Assembly (NCBI GenBank): GCA_016788685.1
Contig: JAEUSS010000299.1
Location: 1 to 5,071 of the forward strand
Source of the DNA: Prolixibacteraceae bacterium
GTDB taxonomy: Bacteria > Bacteroidota > Bacteroidia > Bacteroidales > Prolixibacteraceae
Length of the DNA stretch: 5,071 bases
Direction: 5' to 3'
Position numbers and translations under genes: made by a program
Shown: piece by piece, positions 5,050-5,071 of the stretch
How positions within the stretch are numbered: the first letter of the stretch is position 1
Layout of the letters: the number at the start of each line of letters is the position of its first letter
The notes under the pieces: model-generated
Told to the model about the DNA's origin: nothing
Database searches by the model: none
Seen by the model: the letters and a program-made list of their open reading frames with translations, nothing else

Positions 5050-5071
5050 TTTGCTTGTTATTAATTTCCTA

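Overview
The window looks like ordinary chromosome from a member of the Bacteroidota. The support is mixed. There is a small secreted protein with a repeated ESWMT motif, a type I recall mainly from this phylum. Start codons are preceded by A-rich leaders rather than Shine-Dalgarno sequences, and at least one -7 element fits the Bacteroidetes sigma consensus TAnnTTTG. Every recognised protein is also at home there. Moderate GC content and the mix of families would fit a Marinilabiliales-like lineage, but that finer placement is a guess. I see no phage, transposon, CRISPR, rRNA or tRNA signal.

Layout from left to right. Positions 1-93 are a leader with a perfect small hairpin just before a + strand gene (94-360) for an 88-residue exported protein carrying two copies of a 13-residue motif. 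A strong bidirectional terminator (399-435) separates it from a convergent two-gene operon on the - strand (1728 to 456). That operon encodes the two halves of a ThrE/YjjP-YjjB-type threonine/serine exporter, one base apart. A 304-bp divergent intergenic region follows. Then come two + strand genes: a ferredoxin-NADP reductase-like flavoprotein (2033-2713) and rlmN (2756-3772), which encodes the radical-SAM enzyme methylating A2503 of 23S rRNA.

The right third is read on the - strand, towards rlmN. In transcription order it holds a dimeric alpha/beta-barrel-like small protein (5049-4780), a DUF4242 protein (4745-4473), a 33-codon signal-peptide-like mini-ORF that may be a remnant (4448-4347), and a group 1 truncated haemoglobin (4252-3869). 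Spacing is tight except for the 94 bp before the globin, so the group may be one transcription unit. A shared redox, nitrosative or metal role is only an inference.

The genes do not form one obvious pathway. The exporter, the reductase and rlmN are housekeeping-type genes. The items most worth a second look are the ESWMT-repeat secreted protein with its leader hairpin, the globin with a non-canonical distal pocket, and the signal-peptide-like mini-ORF interrupted by an in-frame stop. I found no convincing evidence of a wholly new system.
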